Below are positions 7,310 through 15,690 of a DNA stretch of 33,792 bases, one piece after another. Position numbers and translations under genes: made by a program. The notes under the pieces were generated by a model, which was not told where the DNA came from, did no database searches, and saw only the letters and a program-made list of their open reading frames with translations. The DNA is from Pseudomonadales bacterium. Lineage in GTDB: Bacteria > Pseudomonadota > Gammaproteobacteria > Pseudomonadales > Azotimanducaceae. How positions within the stretch are numbered: the first letter of the stretch is position 1; each line of letters begins with the position of its first letter. The DNA lies in assembly GCA_016763855.1 (NCBI GenBank), contig JAESSY010000076.1, positions 1-33,792 of the forward strand. Reading direction: 5' to 3'.

Positions 7310-8044
7310 ATGAAAACATCCAGCGCAGAATTTTTAGACCTATATCATGATATCGACACACTCCGCTGGCAGCTCCCTGTTGTTGCGAAAACAACAGGCG
7401 GTAGAGGATCTTTATTTGGAGGAGTCGGCTTGGCGGCGGGTATTGTCGCACTAGAACAAGCATCTAATAAACCCATAGTTTGGGCAACAGGGCAATACCT
7501 TTCTTTGACACAACAGCCTGTCATACTTGATCTTGAAGTGATTTTGCCTGCGGTAGGTCGTAGTGTTACACAGGGGCGAGTTGTTGGGCATTTAGAAAAC
7601 CAGGAAGTGATTACCATTTTTGGTGCTTGCGGCATGAGGCCAGACACACATCAAGGTATTTGGGAATCCATGCCCGATGCACCAGGACCTGAAAAAAGTT
7701 TAAAACTAGACAGAGAAATGGACACCGAGTCATTACATCAGCATGTTGATATCAGAATGGCGAAAGGCATGTTTGGTTTTTCAGGCCAAGGTACAGCAAG
7801 TAATGACGGTAGAAGTTTACTCTGGGCAAGAATGCCGGGTGTTCATCACGATGCGGGTGCTCTTGCGATCATCGCGGACTATATGCCATCCTGCCTTGGC
7901 AACGCGCTAGGTCAGGTGATTGGTTGTACGAGTCTGGACAACACTATCCGCTTCGCAAATCTAGTCGAAAGTGAATGGATACTTTGCGAAAATAAAATTG
8001 AATTCGTGGGTAAGGGTTTTGCTTATGGCACTGTCCACATGTAG
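7310..8044 (+). CDS. TesB-like double-hotdog acyl-CoA thioesterase, C-terminus cut by TAG
   Basis: 244 residues resembling acyl-CoA thioesterase II / thioesterase-like proteins, which hydrolyse acyl-CoA to free acid and CoA in the cytosol. Two hotdog halves can be seen: the first with GRGSLFGGVGLAAGIVALEQ, the second with WARMPGVHHDAGALAIIADYMP and TSLDNTIRFANLVESEWILC. The family normally ends GxGHGTVHLW-SEDGxLLATASQ. Here GFAYGTVHM is followed by TAG where Trp (TGG) is expected, and the frame then continues SESGALLATASQTMVVREMK to a TAG at 8105. The visible ORF therefore lacks its last 21 residues. The aldo/keto reductase follows on the same strand, 23 bases after the distal stop. No strong ribosome site precedes the ATG. 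Confidence 0.8.
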   Translation: MKTSSAEFLDLYHDIDTLRWQLPVVAKTTGGRGSLFGGVGLAAGIVALEQASNKPIVWATGQYLSLTQQPVILDLEVILPAVGRSVTQGRVVGHLENQEVITIFGACGMRPDTHQGIWESMPDAPGPEKSLKLDREMDTESLHQHVDIRMAKGMFGFSGQGTASNDGRSLLWARMPGVHHDAGALAIIADYMPSCLGNALGQVIGCTSLDNTIRFANLVESEWILCENKIEFVGKGFAYGTVHM

Positions 8045-8107
8045 AGCGAATCTGGGGCGTTATTGGCAACCGCCAGTCAAACTATGGTCGTTAGAGAAAT
8101 GAAGTAG
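8042..8107 (+). pseudogene. Stranded C-terminal tail of the thioesterase behind an amber codon
   Basis: In frame with the thioesterase, TAG at 8042-8044 is followed by 20 sense codons (SESGALLATASQTMVVREMK) and a second stop at 8105-8107. The tail matches the conserved family ending, so it is former or suppressed coding sequence and not spacer. One G-to-A change (TGG to TAG) explains the break. Confidence 0.75.
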
Positions 8108-8130
8108 ATTCAATAAAGAGAATATGCGAT

Positions 8131-9138
8131 ATGGAATATAGACGACTAGGTAAACATGGCTTAGAAGTGCCAGCATTATGCTTGGGAACAATGACATTTG
8201 GACTGCAAGTTGGAGAGAAAGATTCTCACGCTATTCTAGATAAAGCCTTATCCCTTCGATTGAATTTCCTAGATACTGCGGATGCTTATCCCTTGGGTGG
8301 CACAAAAGATACGATCGGAGAAACGGAAGCTTTGCTGGGCAGATGGATGAAAAGCCGAGGGAATAGAGAGCAACTCATCATTGCCAGCAAATGTTTCGCA
8401 CCCACCAAATCAAGGCCTAACAACATGGGCTTGTCTCGCCAGCACATTATCGAAGCGGTCGAACAGAGCTTGAGTCGCTTACAAACTGACTATATCGATC
8501 TCTACCAATCTCATGGATATGACCCTCATACTCCGATAGAAGAGTCCCTGCGCGCATTTGATGATTTAGTCCGCGCTGGCAAAGTTAGATACACAGGATG
8601 CTCTAATTACCCTGCCTGGCGACTTGGAGACGCTATCAATGTTGCCAATAAATTAGGCATTATCGGCTACGCCTCCATACAACCCAGATACAACATTTTG
8701 TATCGAGAAATTGAAACTGATCTTCTACCACTCGCTAACCATGAAGGGCTGGGGGTATTGGTATACAACCCATTGGCAGGGGGATTCTTATCTGGCAAGT
8801 ATCAACCCGGTCAATCGCCAGAATCAGGAACACGTTTCACCCTTGGTACTGCGGCTGAGCGATACCAAGAAAGGTATTGGCACAGCAGCCAATTCGAAGC
8901 AGTCGAATCCCTTAAAGCAGTCGTTCAAAAAGAGGATTTGAATTTGGTCTCAGTAGCTGTCGCTTGGGTACTAAAGCAAAAAGGGGTCAGCTCTGCCATC
9001 ATTGGTGTCAGCAAAACCGAGCAACTTCACGCCAACTTAGCAGCATTGAAGATCACCTTTGACGACGAACTCAACGACGCCTGCGAAGCAGCTTGGTGGA
9101 CTCTCCCCCGCCGTCCAGTCGTTGAAGGATATCGTTAA
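8131..9138 (+). CDS. Aldo/keto reductase
   Basis: 335 residues, the usual length for the NADPH-dependent aldo/keto reductase TIM-barrel family. The catalytic tetrad is complete: D48 and Y53 (LDTADAY), K87 (ASKC) and H128 (QSHGYD). The C-terminal NADP-binding part is seen in IIGVSKTEQLHANL. The substrate cannot be deduced; the sequence resembles the general potassium-channel-beta-like / oxidoreductase branch (MEYRRLGKHGLEVPALCLGTMTFG). The start ATG has an upstream purine-rich AAAGAGAA. It follows the thioesterase closely and may share its transcript. A perfect 6-bp hairpin (TCCCAC/GTGGGA) begins two bases after the stop. Confidence 0.92.
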   Translation: MEYRRLGKHGLEVPALCLGTMTFGLQVGEKDSHAILDKALSLRLNFLDTADAYPLGGTKDTIGETEALLGRWMKSRGNREQLIIASKCFAPTKSRPNNMGLSRQHIIEAVEQSLSRLQTDYIDLYQSHGYDPHTPIEESLRAFDDLVRAGKVRYTGCSNYPAWRLGDAINVANKLGIIGYASIQPRYNILYREIETDLLPLANHEGLGVLVYNPLAGGFLSGKYQPGQSPESGTRFTLGTAAERYQERYWHSSQFEAVESLKAVVQKEDLNLVSVAVAWVLKQKGVSSAIIGVSKTEQLHANLAALKITFDDELNDACEAAWWTLPRRPVVEGYR

Positions 9139-9139
9139 A

Positions 9140-9160
9140 TCCCACAATTTAAGAGTGGGA
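9140..9160 (+). repeat. Hairpin directly after the aldo/keto reductase
   Basis: TCCCAC (9140-9145) and GTGGGA (9155-9160) form a perfect 6-bp stem with a 9-base loop. No T-run follows, so it is more likely an mRNA-end or Rho-assisted structure than an intrinsic terminator. Confidence 0.4.
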
Positions 9161-9213
9161 ACCTGAAGATAGAAACCTGAGCTTAAAATGATTAATAAGA
9201 TTTCAGTAAAATC

Positions 9214-9242
9214 AATGCGCTGTCGGCTATAAAGCATTTTTT
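9214..9242 (+). terminator. Weak intrinsic terminator candidate
   Basis: AATGC (9214-9218) pairs with GCATT (9234-9238), followed by a T-run to 9242. The stem is only 5 bp with a long loop, so the call is weak, but it lies in the right place between the reductase and the separately expressed protease gene. Confidence 0.25.
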
Positions 9243-9366
9243 AAACATCCAACCCGATTTGGACCACACAAAATCATTTGTCACTTAGGCTCGACTCTAG
9301 TGTTCCCTCACATTAATATGAAATTCAAATACAGGTATAAACGAGCATAAAGAGTGGAATCCTGAG

Positions 9367-9966
9367 ATGTCCCAAAGTAACGAACATTCTATACCCGACT
9401 TAAAACGATTATCCAACGCGGCTAACTATCATGGTCTTCGCATGTTGGTGTATTTTTCTGTTTTCGCCGCGATGGATGCCTGGTATGAAGTTAGTGCTCT
9501 GCTGCTTGCCAATGCACTATCGGTTATCGCGGCTCTTATAGTCGGAGCTTATTTATCCGGCATTTTCCATGAATGGGGACATTTTGTTGGCGCTAGAATC
9601 TCTAAATCCAGGTCACCGATAGTCCGAAAACCAAAAGGCACTTTTATGTTTGGTTTTGACATGAAGAAAAATACATCAGACCAATTTCTATGGATGAGCT
9701 TAGGAGGCCCTCTAGGAAATTTGTTACTCGTTGTATTGGTCTACGTACTTTTACCCATCGATAGTTTCGGTCGTGCAGCATTGCTTGCTATGATTATCGG
9801 AAAACTAGTGGCTGTTATCGTTTTTGAAGGCCCCATAATTTTTCGAACATTTAAAGGAGGGGATCCCCAAATAGAATTGGACAAACAGTTGGATAACGGT
9901 GCGTTGGATAAAGGGCAGAAAGCAGGCTACCTTGCCACTGCATTACTCTGGGTTTTGGTTATATGA
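9367..9966 (+). CDS. Small M50-like membrane zinc metalloprotease
   Basis: 199 residues with several hydrophobic segments and a zinc-protease motif H68-E69-x2-H72 (FHEWGHFVGAR) within a membrane region, as in site-2 proteases. A second family feature is the GGPLGNLLLVVLV helix, corresponding to the S2P segment that carries the NxxPxxxxxxD-like motif, although no Asp is obvious there. No PDZ domain is present. It could be an intramembrane protease, or a degenerate M50-like protein with another role. The start is an ATG with GTGGAA upstream. It is isolated on its strand, and the MacAB-like operon converges 47 bases downstream. Substrate is unknown. Confidence 0.7.
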   Translation: MSQSNEHSIPDLKRLSNAANYHGLRMLVYFSVFAAMDAWYEVSALLLANALSVIAALIVGAYLSGIFHEWGHFVGARISKSRSPIVRKPKGTFMFGFDMKKNTSDQFLWMSLGGPLGNLLLVVLVYVLLPIDSFGRAALLAMIIGKLVAVIVFEGPIIFRTFKGGDPQIELDKQLDNGALDKGQKAGYLATALLWVLVI

Positions 9967-10013
9967 TTGATCGTGGAACTAATAGTATAAATAATTCTTT
10001 GAAAACTCAGAGC

Positions 10014-11240
10014 TCATTCATATCGCAGTGCATCAATCGGATCAAGATTAGCAGCTTTCGCTGCGGGCAAAATTCCAAACACAATGCCCACCAAACCTGA
10101 AAAGCCCAAGGCCATTACAACCGCCCACAAAGGAATACTAATGGGTGGGAAGGATGGAATCGACATTGCGATCAATGCACCCAATCCGTAACCTAAGCCT
10201 AAACCAATCAAACCACCTATCAACGAGAGCAATAGTGCTTCCACTAAAAATTGCATCAATATGTGGTGACGTTTCGCTCCAATGGCTTTACAGATACCGA
10301 TCTCCCTTGTTCGTTCGGTAACTGATACCAGCATGATATTCATAATCCCAATACCGCCGACTAACAAAGATATGCTAACGATACCACCGACTACAACCGT
10401 CACCGTATTGATAATGTTATTGAAAGTTTCTGATAATTGTTCAGCTGTTTGAATTCGGAAATCATCAGCATCACCGGCCTTTAGACCATGCTCTGCACGT
10501 AAGAGCGTCCTTATCCGCTCTCTAACATTTTCCATTTCTGCCTGATCAGCAACCGTTAACTGAATTTGAATATCACTTCGTCTTTGATTACCCATCAGGC
10601 TTTGCATTGTTTTATAAGGCAATATCACTAGATCATCTTGATCAAAGCCCAACATTTTTCCCTTGGAATCAAGCAATCCAATAATCTTAAACCACTCACC
10701 CGCAACCTCGACGTATTCGCCAATGGGATCTTCAGGGAGGGATAAGTTAGTCCGAACTGTTTCACCTATCACACAAACTCTTCTACGGGTTAGGCTATCA
10801 CTCCTGGCAATAAAGCGACCCTTCTTTGCGTAGAGTTGCTCTACGTCCTGATAGGCGTATGTGGTACCAAATATTTGGCTAAAAGCGGTATTCGACCCTG
10901 ACTTCACCTGACTTGCACGATGAGCGAATAGTATTGGCGTTATCGACGCAATACCCTCTACCCTACTTTCAATTAGGTCGAGATCATCATTGCTTAAGCG
11001 AGCGCTGATACCTTTCATTCGATCTTCTAGAGGAGTGTAGGATCTAACAGTAAGATTATTGGTACCCAATGACTGGATCTGTTGACCAATCGATGCACTT
11101 AGGCCTTCCGTTAGTGACACGACTGAAATAACAGATGCAACACCGATAACGATTCCCAATGTCGTCAGGAAGCTACGAAATCCATGAGCCAAAATGGAAG
11201 ATAAGGCAGACCGGGAACTTTCCATCAATGCAAACCACAT
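10014..11240 (-). CDS. MacB/FtsX-type ABC transporter permease
   Basis: 408 residues. The N-terminal membrane helix (SFLTTLGIVIGVASVISVVSL) is followed by a large periplasmic MacB_PCD domain (about 45-265) and three C-terminal helices with the FtsX signature (VGGIGIMNIMLVSVTERTREIG). The C-terminus AAKAANLDPIDALRYE is typical of MacB-type permeases. Such proteins work as dimers with the ATPase and a periplasmic adaptor as mechanotransmission pumps for antibiotics, peptides or lipoproteins. In E. coli the ATPase and permease are fused in MacB; here they are separate. It is the last gene of the operon, starting one base after the ATPase stop. No outer-membrane channel gene is in the window. Confidence 0.93.
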   Translation of the reverse strand: MWFALMESSRSALSSILAHGFRSFLTTLGIVIGVASVISVVSLTEGLSASIGQQIQSLGTNNLTVRSYTPLEDRMKGISARLSNDDLDLIESRVEGIASITPILFAHRASQVKSGSNTAFSQIFGTTYAYQDVEQLYAKKGRFIARSDSLTRRRVCVIGETVRTNLSLPEDPIGEYVEVAGEWFKIIGLLDSKGKMLGFDQDDLVILPYKTMQSLMGNQRRSDIQIQLTVADQAEMENVRERIRTLLRAEHGLKAGDADDFRIQTAEQLSETFNNIINTVTVVVGGIVSISLLVGGIGIMNIMLVSVTERTREIGICKAIGAKRHHILMQFLVEALLLSLIGGLIGLGLGYGLGALIAMSIPSFPPISIPLWAVVMALGFSGLVGIVFGILPAAKAANLDPIDALRYE

Positions 11241-11241
11241 T

Positions 11242-11940
11242 TTAGCTTGCTCCTACCTTTTGTTGCATGGAATCATTAAAAATTTTCCCATCTTTCATTT
11301 CAACAAGACGGTGACAATGCTTGGCAATTTCAGCCTCGTGGGTGACAACGATCACGGTGTGCCCCTCGGAGTGTAACTCGTTAAACAGCTTCATAATTTC
11401 AATTGTCGTTTTTGAATCAAGATTACCTGTTGGCTCATCCGCCAGTAAAATAGATGGCTTGGTAACCAATGCTCGCGCAATCGCGACGCGTTGACGTTGG
11501 CCACCTGACAGCTGACTTGGCAAGTGATCTACTCTGTCCTCAAGATTGACCCGTGACAATGCATCCATTGCCAATACTTTCCGTTCTTTTAGATGAATCC
11601 CTCGATAGATTAAAGGTTGCATGACATTGCTCAAAGCATCCGCTCTCGGTAAAAGGTTAAAACTTTGGAAAATAAATCCGATCTCTCTATTTCTAATTTC
11701 AGCCAATTCATTGGCACTCATCACTTCCACATTATTGCCGTTCAGGTGGTACTCTCCTGTTGTTGGATGATCAAGACAACCGAGTATATTCATCATGGTC
11801 GATTTTCCTGAACCCGACGTGCCGACGAAAGCAACATAGTCATTCGCCTCAATGGATATATCAACGCCATCCAATGCGCGTACGACTTGATCTCCCATGT
11901 GATAATGCTTCGAAATATTCTGGAACTTAATAAGAGACAT
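11242..11940 (-). CDS. ABC transporter ATP-binding protein (MacB/LolD type)
   Basis: 232 residues with the complete set of ABC motifs: Walker A GTSGSGKST, Q-loop FQSFNLLP, signature LSGGQRQRVAIARAL, Walker B ILLADEPTGNLD and the switch histidine in VVTHE. It energises the adjacent FtsX-type permease at the cytoplasmic face. Its ATG overlaps the stop of the upstream adaptor gene by one base (TAATG), indicating translational coupling. Only one base separates its stop from the permease start. The LolD-like features are general to this class; the presence of a membrane-fusion protein favours MacAB-type export over lipoprotein release. Confidence 0.95.
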   Translation of the reverse strand: MSLIKFQNISKHYHMGDQVVRALDGVDISIEANDYVAFVGTSGSGKSTMMNILGCLDHPTTGEYHLNGNNVEVMSANELAEIRNREIGFIFQSFNLLPRADALSNVMQPLIYRGIHLKERKVLAMDALSRVNLEDRVDHLPSQLSGGQRQRVAIARALVTKPSILLADEPTGNLDSKTTIEIMKLFNELHSEGHTVIVVTHEAEIAKHCHRLVEMKDGKIFNDSMQQKVGAS

Positions 11941-13115
11941 TAACTATCTTCTTCGATCGTAATGTCATCGCCATCTTTTAGATGACGAAGCTCTTTCGCC
12001 GGCCCCGTAATAATTTTTACGCCTGAATCGAGCCCAGAGATAATTTCCTGATATTCGTCATCTGAAATACCCACTTCAACGATGCTCTTTCGAGCAATGC
12101 CATCATCACTGATAAATACGTAATGCTCGATACGACCTTCACTCAGATCTTCATCGATCAATATTGCTTGAATGGGAACCGTGGGTAGCGCCAAGTCGCT
12201 GCCACTGAATATTTCTGCACGACAGGACATGCCGGGGTGCAATAAGACCTCTCCATGTTCAGTAATATCAATCTTGACTGTGAAGCTTAGACCTTGCCGA
12301 CCTTGCGCCACTTTCGCAGTACTGGCAATAAACCTCACAACGCCCTCCATCGGTTTATCTGGATAGGCGATAGCAACAATTTCGGCCTTCTGACCCACTG
12401 CGATACTGGCAACATCAGCCTCATCCACCAGTACTTCGGTATAGATACTTTTGGGATTAGAAATTGTCATTAGGGTAGAACCGGGAATATTCGTTGCACT
12501 GGCTATTGCTGTTTCTCCTACCTTGATATCCAGACTGGTGACAATCCCACTCAAAGGAGAAGTGATCTGAGTTTTTCTCAGACGGTCATCAGCTTGTTCC
12601 AGTTGTGCTTCTGCCTGCAACAAACGTTCTCTACTCGATTTTAAATCTATTTTTGCCTGTTTTAACTGATGGCTCAAGTTATCAAATTCATCATCCCCAA
12701 CCATGCCTTGCTTAAAAAGCGCATTTTTTCTTTTCCATTGCTTTCCAAGGTTTTCTATTCTCGCGGTTTGTCGCTCAATGTCTATTTTACTCAAACGGAC
12801 TTGCGCTTCACTTTGTTGTAAGGCCGCAACAAAATTTTGATCATCAACCCGTAGCACAAGCTGTCCTGCTACGACACTGTCACCTTCTTCAATCAGTATG
12901 CTTGCAACTTTACCAATTACTTCTGAACTCAATCTGACCTCTTCATCATGACTCAATTTTCCTGATGCCAAGATTGAGGGACGAATAATTTGTTCCGACA
13001 GCTCTGAAATTTCTACAAGCTTAGCCCCACCACTACCCAAATTCTCATTGAGGATCGGAATCGATGCAACCCCCAGCATGATGACAATCAGTAGAACAAT
13101 TTTTTTAACATCCAT
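11940..13115 (-). CDS. Membrane-fusion (HlyD/MacA-type) periplasmic adaptor
   Basis: 391 residues with an N-terminal membrane anchor (KKIVLLIVIMLGVASIPIL). A lipoyl/barrel-sandwich half (SEVIGKVASILIEEGDSVVAGQLVLRVDD) is followed by a long alpha-helical hairpin (about 85-175, rich in Gln, Glu and Lys), the second lipoyl half (ITSPLSGIVTSLDIKVGE), a beta-barrel and a membrane-proximal domain. This is the MacA-type adaptor that links the inner-membrane pump to an outer-membrane channel such as TolC. It lies 25 bases after the Yip1 gene and is coupled to the ATPase gene. The ATG has no convincing SD. The substrate is unknown. Confidence 0.92.
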   Translation of the reverse strand: MDVKKIVLLIVIMLGVASIPILNENLGSGGAKLVEISELSEQIIRPSILASGKLSHDEEVRLSSEVIGKVASILIEEGDSVVAGQLVLRVDDQNFVAALQQSEAQVRLSKIDIERQTARIENLGKQWKRKNALFKQGMVGDDEFDNLSHQLKQAKIDLKSSRERLLQAEAQLEQADDRLRKTQITSPLSGIVTSLDIKVGETAIASATNIPGSTLMTISNPKSIYTEVLVDEADVASIAVGQKAEIVAIAYPDKPMEGVVRFIASTAKVAQGRQGLSFTVKIDITEHGEVLLHPGMSCRAEIFSGSDLALPTVPIQAILIDEDLSEGRIEHYVFISDDGIARKSIVEVGISDDEYQEIISGLDSGVKIITGPAKELRHLKDGDDITIEEDS

Positions 13116-13140
13116 AACGGAGTACTTACTCGAAAAAAAT

Positions 13141-13863
13141 TTAAATTAGCGCGACAATCGCCCAAACACCATAAATCAGTACGTGAGGCATAAGCACAAT
13201 CAAACTTGCTTTGGCATATCCTGATTTCGTCCAGCTTTGATATCCTGCAACCAATAAAGCTAAGCTCCAAAACATCGGCAGCGTTAAAGAATCGAACAAC
13301 GATTGCAGGCTTGAATTCCCACTCGCGTCCACACCTAAACCTGTCAAACTTAAGGAGTTGATGTCATAAAGACTTATCTGCCCATTATCGCTTAAGAGAA
13401 TGTTGACGACGATGACAAGGGCACTCAATAAACTGATCACATAAGTCCAGCATGTGAGAGAAAACCATTGCTTGAAGCGGATAGCATCGCCGAATGTTGC
13501 AGAGACCAATGCTAGATACCCTGCCTGGGCAGAATAAATCACTAGGGTCATCACGGCTGTACCGAAATTGTTAGTCAACATCATTCCTGTACTTCCCATT
13601 GCTTCATAAAACTTGTGAAGCTGATCGATTTCCTCGGTGGGTATATCCCCCATTCTTGCTATCAATTGATCGATTAGCCAGGGAAAGTCCACAATATAGA
13701 AATACCAAGTATAAGCTGCGACGAGACTGACCATAAGGGTAAAAAAAGGGGAAAGTATTGTCGGTTTAACCTTTAGGGAGGCAAATACTTCCATCGGTGA
13801 TACAAAGATATTGATAAAATTGGTCAGCAGATTAGCTTCTATTGTTTTACTTTCTGAGTTCAT
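13141..13863 (-). CDS. Yip1-family integral membrane protein
   Basis: 240 residues. The cytosolic N-terminus (NLLTNFINIFVSPMEVFASLKVKP) is the usual entry to the bacterial Yip1 domain, followed by about five or six hydrophobic helices (FFTLMVSLVAAYTWYFYIV, TAVMTLVIYSAQAGYLALVSA, LTCWTYVISLLSALVIVVNI, two more near the C-terminus). Bacterial Yip1 proteins have no settled function. Here it is the first gene of a four-gene operon with the MacAB-like exporter, so a role in assembly or regulation of the pump, or in the response to the same envelope stress, is possible but inferred. Confidence 0.8.
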   Translation of the reverse strand: MNSESKTIEANLLTNFINIFVSPMEVFASLKVKPTILSPFFTLMVSLVAAYTWYFYIVDFPWLIDQLIARMGDIPTEEIDQLHKFYEAMGSTGMMLTNNFGTAVMTLVIYSAQAGYLALVSATFGDAIRFKQWFSLTCWTYVISLLSALVIVVNILLSDNGQISLYDINSLSLTGLGVDASGNSSLQSLFDSLTLPMFWSLALLVAGYQSWTKSGYAKASLIVLMPHVLIYGVWAIVALI

Positions 13864-13986
13864 TCATTGGGCTCTCGATGATTCCTATTAGTGCTTCTGC
13901 TACAGCCTCTACGGGCAGCTTATGGGCTTAGCATAATATGTCAATTGCTAATTCTCTCTCGAACTTCTTAACAAATCTAGGCCGGA

Positions 13987-14649
13987 TTATTCTTTGGGCC
14001 AAACCCCATAACCCGTTTTCATTCTGTCCCGAACTTCCACCATTTGTTGCTTACTAAGAATGACAGGCTCACCCAACTGACAGGCTAAATAGTATTGTTT
14101 GCAAAGTGTTTCAAGTTCAGCGGCACGCCACATTGCTTGCTTTAAATCACTTCCGCAGACAATCATGCCGTGAGTACCCAGTAAACATCCGGTCCTATCC
14201 TTTAGTGCAAGTAATGCATTCTGTGATAATTCTTCACTGCCATAATGAGCATAATCTGCACATCGAACACTATCACCACCAAATACACCGATCATATAAT
14301 GGCAACTGGGAATATCTTTTCGCAGCATCGACAAAGTCGTCGCATAGGTAGAATGGGTATGCACGACTGCGTGGATGTCGTCTCTATCCCCATAGATATC
14401 AGCATGAAATCGCCATTCAGAAGATGGACGATGAGAACCGATGGATTCACCAGACAATCCATTACCGGGTAGAAGTACGATATCTCCAGGAAGAGTATCC
14501 TCATAAGGCAAACTACTCGGGGTAATCAAGATCCCTTCATCCGTTCGTACACTGATGTTGCCAGAAGTACCTTGATTCAGACCTGAACTATTCATCAAGA
14601 GGCAAGCATCGATAATGGATTGACGCAACTCCTTCGTATTTTCTTTCAT
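13987..14649 (-). CDS. Class II aldolase/adducin-family protein
   Basis: A cytosolic zinc-dependent aldolase of the fuculose-1-phosphate aldolase type. Numbered from the GTG at 14658, the zinc ligands H100 and H102 (HTHS) and H163 (GTHG) and the catalytic acid E81 are all present at the spacing of FucA, with the phosphate-binding loop QGTSGNIS at 29-36. The likely reaction is reversible cleavage of a sugar phosphate to dihydroxyacetone phosphate and an aldehyde, though family members include epimerases and decarboxylases. The ATG at 14649 is preferred over the GTG at 14658; neither has a strong ribosome site. It lies 111 bases downstream of the sulfotransferase. No fucose or rhamnose kinase or isomerase is nearby. 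Confidence 0.88.
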   Translation of the reverse strand: MKENTKELRQSIIDACLLMNSSGLNQGTSGNISVRTDEGILITPSSLPYEDTLPGDIVLLPGNGLSGESIGSHRPSSEWRFHADIYGDRDDIHAVVHTHSTYATTLSMLRKDIPSCHYMIGVFGGDSVRCADYAHYGSEELSQNALLALKDRTGCLLGTHGMIVCGSDLKQAMWRAAELETLCKQYYLACQLGEPVILSKQQMVEVRDRMKTGYGVWPKE

Positions 14650-14697
14650 GGATTTCACTGTTAAATCGTTATATCAAACCTTATCTATGCGCTATCC

Positions 14698-14756
14698 TAT
14701 TACATTGTTTGCTTCTTCACCTAAGATTCTTGCTGATTTTCAAGAGAAATGTAATA
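14698..14756. repeat. Long-spaced 9-bp inverted repeat with a nested hairpin
   Basis: TATTACATT (14698-14706) and AATGTAATA (14748-14756) are perfect complements 41 bases apart, and TCTTG...CAAGA is nested between them. It lies between the sulfotransferase stop and the aldolase start. It may be a transcript structure that separates the expression of the two genes. Confidence 0.35.
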
Positions 14757-14760
14757 AATT

Positions 14761-15690
14761 CTAGTCAACATCACCCCCATTCTCCAACCATCTTACACAG
14801 TCAGGCGAAAGCGTTCTCTCCATTGCGTCGTGATACATTTGAATTTCATCTTCCCGTAGAACTTCCTTCCAGCGGCCGTTGGTTCCCATGTTGATAAAGG
14901 TATTTGCACCTCCTTTGAAACCGAAGTCCATATCCCCAACAACCTTCTCCGGGTTTTTCTTAACCGTTGCAAAAGTACAGGCATTGATAAGATCAGGCCA
15001 AGAGGCCTCAGGTACGTCAACGCCAATATAGCTGGCTACCCGCCGCATTTCCTTTTCCAAATCCTCAAGCATATCTGCGTAATGGAAAAACTCAATATTC
15101 GGAAGATCTTTAAATTCCCACCAAGTCTTACAATGGTGGAGATGGGACCAATAGGGATAGCCGTCGGTCTCCCATTCGAACCAGCCTTTATTAATCCAAT
15201 CTCGCCAGACTTCATGAACATCTTCGCTCATTTTGGGAAAGGGAGCACCAGGGCGACCGTGCGTGTCATTCATGTTCTCGAAAAAAGAATCGGTATGGTT
15301 TCCCCAGTGATTAAGCATAGACATGAAAACATCCCTCGGATCCCGCCCAACGATGATGTACTTAACTTCCTCATGATAAACCAGCCCGTCCAGGGGCAAA
15401 TGGGTTTTTATAAACCGCTGGTGAGATTGATTAGCGAGCCCTTCTTTCATTAACTCTTCCGGAAATACCCGCATATCAAGCCAAGGGGACAAATCATTAA
15501 CCGGCGCAGGCAGGCCTGTTTCATGAAATATAATATTGCCGACAATTGTCTGCATAAAAGTTGTGCCCGCTTTGTAGGATGTAGAAATGATCACGTCGTT
15601 AGGGCGCACATCAAAGTTCTGCCAACGACTAGCATTTAGGTGATGGTGTTCATAAGGATGCTTGATGCTCGGCATCTTAGCGTCAGTCAC
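14761..15690 (-). CDS. PAPS-dependent sulfotransferase
   Basis: 309 residues of the cytosolic type-1 sulfotransferase fold, which moves sulfate from PAPS to a hydroxyl or amine. The 5'-phosphosulfate loop TSYKAGTT is at 37-44, the catalytic His at 97 (KTHLPLD), the 3'-phosphate motif GRDPRDVFMS at 115-124, and the C-terminal loop FKGGANTFINMGTNGRWK corresponds to the RKGxxGDWK segment. The start is a GTG with GGAGG seven bases upstream, and it overlaps the histidine kinase stop by one base (TAGTG), so the two are translationally coupled. The acceptor is unknown. PAPS synthesis genes are not in the window. Confidence 0.92.
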   Translation of the reverse strand: MTDAKMPSIKHPYEHHHLNASRWQNFDVRPNDVIISTSYKAGTTFMQTIVGNIIFHETGLPAPVNDLSPWLDMRVFPEELMKEGLANQSHQRFIKTHLPLDGLVYHEEVKYIIVGRDPRDVFMSMLNHWGNHTDSFFENMNDTHGRPGAPFPKMSEDVHEVWRDWINKGWFEWETDGYPYWSHLHHCKTWWEFKDLPNIEFFHYADMLEDLEKEMRRVASYIGVDVPEASWPDLINACTFATVKKNPEKVVGDMDFGFKGGANTFINMGTNGRWKEVLREDEIQMYHDAMERTLSPDCVRWLENGGDVD

